Source: CAZIWX01 sp964543125 (GTDB lineage: Bacteria; Fidelibacterota; UBA8477). From it: 7,162 nucleotides of DNA. Shown piece after piece: positions 5,062 through 7,162 of this stretch (position 1 is the first letter of the stretch; every line of letters starts with the position of its first letter). The notes beneath the pieces were generated by a model. It was not told where the DNA came from, ran no database searches, and was given only the letters and a program-made list of their open reading frames with translations. The position numbers were made by a program, and so were the translations under genes. Location: positions 1-7,162 of the forward strand of contig CAZIWX010000123.1 in the NCBI GenBank assembly GCA_964543125.1, in the 5' to 3' direction.

Positions 5062-5068
5062 AAGGTGG
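5062..5068 (+). promoter_or_regulatory. ribosome-binding site of the solute-binding protein
   Basis: AAGGTGG lies 7 nt before the first of two adjacent ATG codons (5076 and 5079). Either could be used, and the lipobox position fits both. Confidence 0.65.
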
Positions 5069-5075
5069 GTCAGTC

Positions 5076-7010
5076 ATGATGCAAAAATTTTTAACTGCGG
5101 GTTTGTTTTTCAGCTTTATCGTACTGATTAGTTGTGGGGGGGGAGAAAGCACCGTAAAACCAATGAATTTGGCGATTAAAACCGCCCAAACCATAGCCCC
5201 CAAAGACCTGGAAACACCAGCCGCCCAAGGGGGGTACGGATTCGGCCAAATTGCTGAAAAGCTTGGTTATTCCACCTATAAGATTCCCCGGGATGAGCTG
5301 GAATATTTTGGCGATTCACACGCCATAAAAGGAGGTGTTCTGAACACGATCGCACCGCGCTTCCCGGCCACCATGCGTACGGTTGGACAGAACGCCAACT
5401 ACGTTGAAAACAATACCCTGGACGGGTTGCTGTATGAGGGTCTGGTAACGCTGCATCCGGTAACGCTTGAGTTTATTCCCTCGCTGGCTTCGCACTGGAA
5501 AATTTCGGACGATAAGCTGCAGTTTTGGTTTCGCATCAATCCGGATGCCCGCTGGTCCGATGGTGAACCGGTAACCGCCCGGGATGTGGTGGCAACCTGG
5601 GACCTTCACATGGACGAAACCATTCTGTCGCCTTCCGATCAATTGGTTTACGGGAAGTTCGAACGACCGGTGGCGGAAAGTAAATACATCGTCAGCGTCA
5701 AGTGCAAACAGCTCAGCTGGCGTAATTTCCTCTATTTCGGCACAATGTCCCTCTTGCCCTACCATTATCTAAAAGACCTCAGCGGTTCGGATTATTTGAA
5801 AGAATATCAATACCGGACGCTGCCCGGTACCGGGGCCTATACCCTGCTGGAAAGCGATTTTAAAAACCAGCTCTCCTACGCCGTCACCCGGCGTCTGGAT
5901 TATTGGGCCAAAGACAAGCCCGAAAATAAATACACGGGAAATTTCGACAAGATCAAATTCGGGGTGGTAAAAAACAACCCGTCCCTGGAATTTGAAAAAT
6001 TCAAGAAGGGTGAACAGGACTTTTTTACGGTGAACATGGCCCGGATGTGGATTGAAGACACGGATTTCGAAGCTGTTAAAAAGGGCTGGGTACAAAAACG
6101 AAAGGTTTATTCAGACAAGCCGGCCGGCACTGGTGGGTTTGCCTTTAACCTGAGAAACTGGCCCTTTAACGATCGCCGGGTGCGCTACGCTTTTTCCTAT
6201 CTGCTGCCGCGGGAAAAGATGAACCGGGAAATGTATTACAATGAGTATCTCATGCAGAATTCGTTGTATTCCGGATCCGTTTACGCCAACCCCCACAATG
6301 AAAACATTAAATTCAATCCGGCTAAAGCCCAAAAACTCCTGGCGGAAGCCGGGTGGACCAAACGCAACGCTGACGGCTGGCTGGTAAACCAGGACGGCCG
6401 GGTCTTTAAACTGGAAATTGGCATTCCCAAGAGCATAGAGTATATGGTTACGCCTTACCAGCAAACGCTGAAGGATTATGGCATTGACCTACAGATCAAA
6501 TTCGTGGACGGCAACACGCTGTGGAAACAGCTCATGGATCGCGATTTCACCATTTATTTGCAGAGCTGGGGCGGGTTGGTGTTTCCCAATCCGGAAACAT
6601 CCATGAAATCGGAATTGGCCGGCCTGAAGGACAATAACAATATTTCCGGTATCAAGAACAAAGCGATCGATAAATTATGCGATGCCTATGATGTGACCTT
6701 CTCGCAGCGCCGGCGGGTTCAGATCATCCGGGCGATTGACAGTATTTATTCGGATATCCATCCGGCGGCCTGGAGTACCTACCGTCCTTATCAGCGCGTG
6801 CTGTACTGGGACAAATTCGGGTATCCGGAGTACATGTTCAGCCGCTTCACCGGGGATTATCGTTCGATCTATACTTTGTGGTGGATTGACCCCCAAAAAG
6901 AGGCCCGCCTGAAAGCAGCCATGGCCAACAATGAAACCTTGCCCCAGGGTGCGCTGGAAGCAAAATACTGGAAAGAATTGAACCAGAAAACGAATAAGTT
7001 CAACTGGTAG
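5076..7010 (+). CDS. YejA/OppA-like extracellular solute-binding lipoprotein (family 5)
   Basis: This 644-residue protein is a family 5 solute-binding protein (SBP_bac_5), which captures peptides or similar ligands for an ABC importer. Residues 1-19 form a hydrophobic type II signal with lipobox L17-I18-S19-C20, so the mature protein is lipid-anchored at Cys20; no Asp follows at +2, which would allow outer-membrane sorting if Lol rules apply. After a linker of about 65 residues the domain runs from about 85 (K-G-G-V-L-N) to about 600. Family marks include L-Y-E-G-L at 119-123, R-W-S-D-G-E-P-V-T-A-R-D-V at 159-171, G-T-G-A-Y at 251-255, and G-G-F-A-F-N-L-R with P-F-N-D-R-R-V-R at 353-370. The last pair and the length resemble YejA, the microcin C/peptide binder, more than short OppA. 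The ligand is not known. Permease genes would be expected just downstream. Confidence 0.9.
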   Translation: MMQKFLTAGLFFSFIVLISCGGGESTVKPMNLAIKTAQTIAPKDLETPAAQGGYGFGQIAEKLGYSTYKIPRDELEYFGDSHAIKGGVLNTIAPRFPATMRTVGQNANYVENNTLDGLLYEGLVTLHPVTLEFIPSLASHWKISDDKLQFWFRINPDARWSDGEPVTARDVVATWDLHMDETILSPSDQLVYGKFERPVAESKYIVSVKCKQLSWRNFLYFGTMSLLPYHYLKDLSGSDYLKEYQYRTLPGTGAYTLLESDFKNQLSYAVTRRLDYWAKDKPENKYTGNFDKIKFGVVKNNPSLEFEKFKKGEQDFFTVNMARMWIEDTDFEAVKKGWVQKRKVYSDKPAGTGGFAFNLRNWPFNDRRVRYAFSYLLPREKMNREMYYNEYLMQNSLYSGSVYANPHNENIKFNPAKAQKLLAEAGWTKRNADGWLVNQDGRVFKLEIGIPKSIEYMVTPYQQTLKDYGIDLQIKFVDGNTLWKQLMDRDFTIYLQSWGGLVFPNPETSMKSELAGLKDNNNISGIKNKAIDKLCDAYDVTFSQRRRVQIIRAIDSIYSDIHPAAWSTYRPYQRVLYWDKFGYPEYMFSRFTGDYRSIYTLWWIDPQKEARLKAAMANNETLPQGALEAKYWKELNQKTNKFNW

Positions 7011-7026
7011 GGCCCCGGACTGGGCC
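7011..7026 (+). terminator. weak hairpin just after the solute-binding protein stop
   Basis: GGCCC (7011-7015) pairs with GGGCC (7022-7026) around a 6-nt loop directly after the TAG. No T-run follows it; the nearest run of seven T is at 7061-7067, with no stem next to it. It may moderate rather than end transcription. Confidence 0.25.
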
Positions 7027-7149
7027 GTAGAACTCAACCGGTTTGAAAAGGATAACGCTGTTTTTTTAAGGGCGGTTTATTCAATCAGCCGTTTTATCAA
7101 GCTGGTTGATCTGGTTCCCAAGAAAAGGATTTAAAGCTAAAGCTCTGAT

Positions 7150-7162
7150 ATGGCGACTTATT
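7150..7162 (+). CDS. possible start of a downstream gene (partial)
   Basis: An ATG at 7150-7152 followed by GCG ACT TAT reads M-A-T-Y, which is how many YejB/OppB-type permeases begin, and a permease would fit after the solute-binding protein. AAAAGGA lies about 20 nt upstream, which is too far for a normal ribosome-binding site. Only four codons are visible, so this is little more than a guess from context. Confidence 0.25.

Larger units (their letters stand above)
4642..5075. other. divergent intergenic region
   Basis: These 434 bp lie between the divergent GNAT and solute-binding-protein genes and must hold both promoters. No clear -35/-10 pair, no tRNA and no known riboswitch could be recognised by eye. 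The region does contain GC-rich palindromes (4889-4900 and 4911-4920) and a hairpin at 4948-4967. Confidence 0.5.

Noticed and set aside
4780..5075. Cobalamin or other riboswitch, because the locus carries BMC cobalamin-related genes.
   Set aside because: No conserved B12-box or other aptamer signature could be found by eye, and this region precedes a peptide-binding protein, not the BMC genes.
7034..7067. Terminator using the seven-T run at 7061-7067.
   Set aside because: No stem lies directly before the T-run; the CAACCGGTTTG near-palindrome is too far upstream and has no loop.

Overview
The window looks like chromosomal DNA of a Gram-negative, probably anaerobic or facultative bacterium that carries a bacterial microcompartment (BMC) of the Pdu type. 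The evidence is a PduT-like Fe-S shell protein and a PduS-like Fe-S flavoprotein on the same strand, plus a lipoprotein peptide-binding protein with a good lipobox. A deep-branching phylum such as Calditrichota would fit the mixture, but nothing here fixes the taxon.

Layout. Positions 1-68 hold the last codons of a plus-strand gene, probably a PQQ-like beta-propeller protein. Positions 142-693 (minus) encode the PduT-like shell protein. Positions 694-1843 are a cassette with two parts: a tandem array of palindromic repeats (740-1432), and a small GIY-YIG nuclease gene (1397-1714, minus) followed by two more palindromes (1728-1830). Positions 1844-3175 (minus) encode the PduS-like protein. After a 238-bp gap come exodeoxyribonuclease III/AP endonuclease (3414-4178, minus) and a YpeA-like GNAT acetyltransferase (4207-4641, minus), a likely two-gene unit. 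A 434-bp divergent intergenic region leads to a YejA/OppA-like solute-binding lipoprotein (5076-7010, plus). A possible next start codon lies at the window end.

How the genes work together. PduS and PduT are known partners that move electrons into or across the BMC shell, in the Pdu system to recycle cobalamin. In the Salmonella pdu operon pduS and pduT are adjacent. Here they keep the same order and strand but are pushed about 1.15 kb apart by the GIY-YIG/repeat cassette, so the cassette looks like an insertion into the BMC operon.

The most interesting object is that cassette. Four hairpin types (called P1 to P4 here) share a nearly fixed loop (core CTTCGACRRGCTCAG) and a 3-nt bulge on the 3' side, but have different, self-complementary stems. 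They occur as oppositely oriented pairs and bracket the GIY-YIG gene on both sides. One copy exactly supplies the last 11 codons and the stop of that gene. This resembles REP/REPIN elements with their RAYT transposase, but with a GIY-YIG nuclease as the candidate partner; that functional link is inference.
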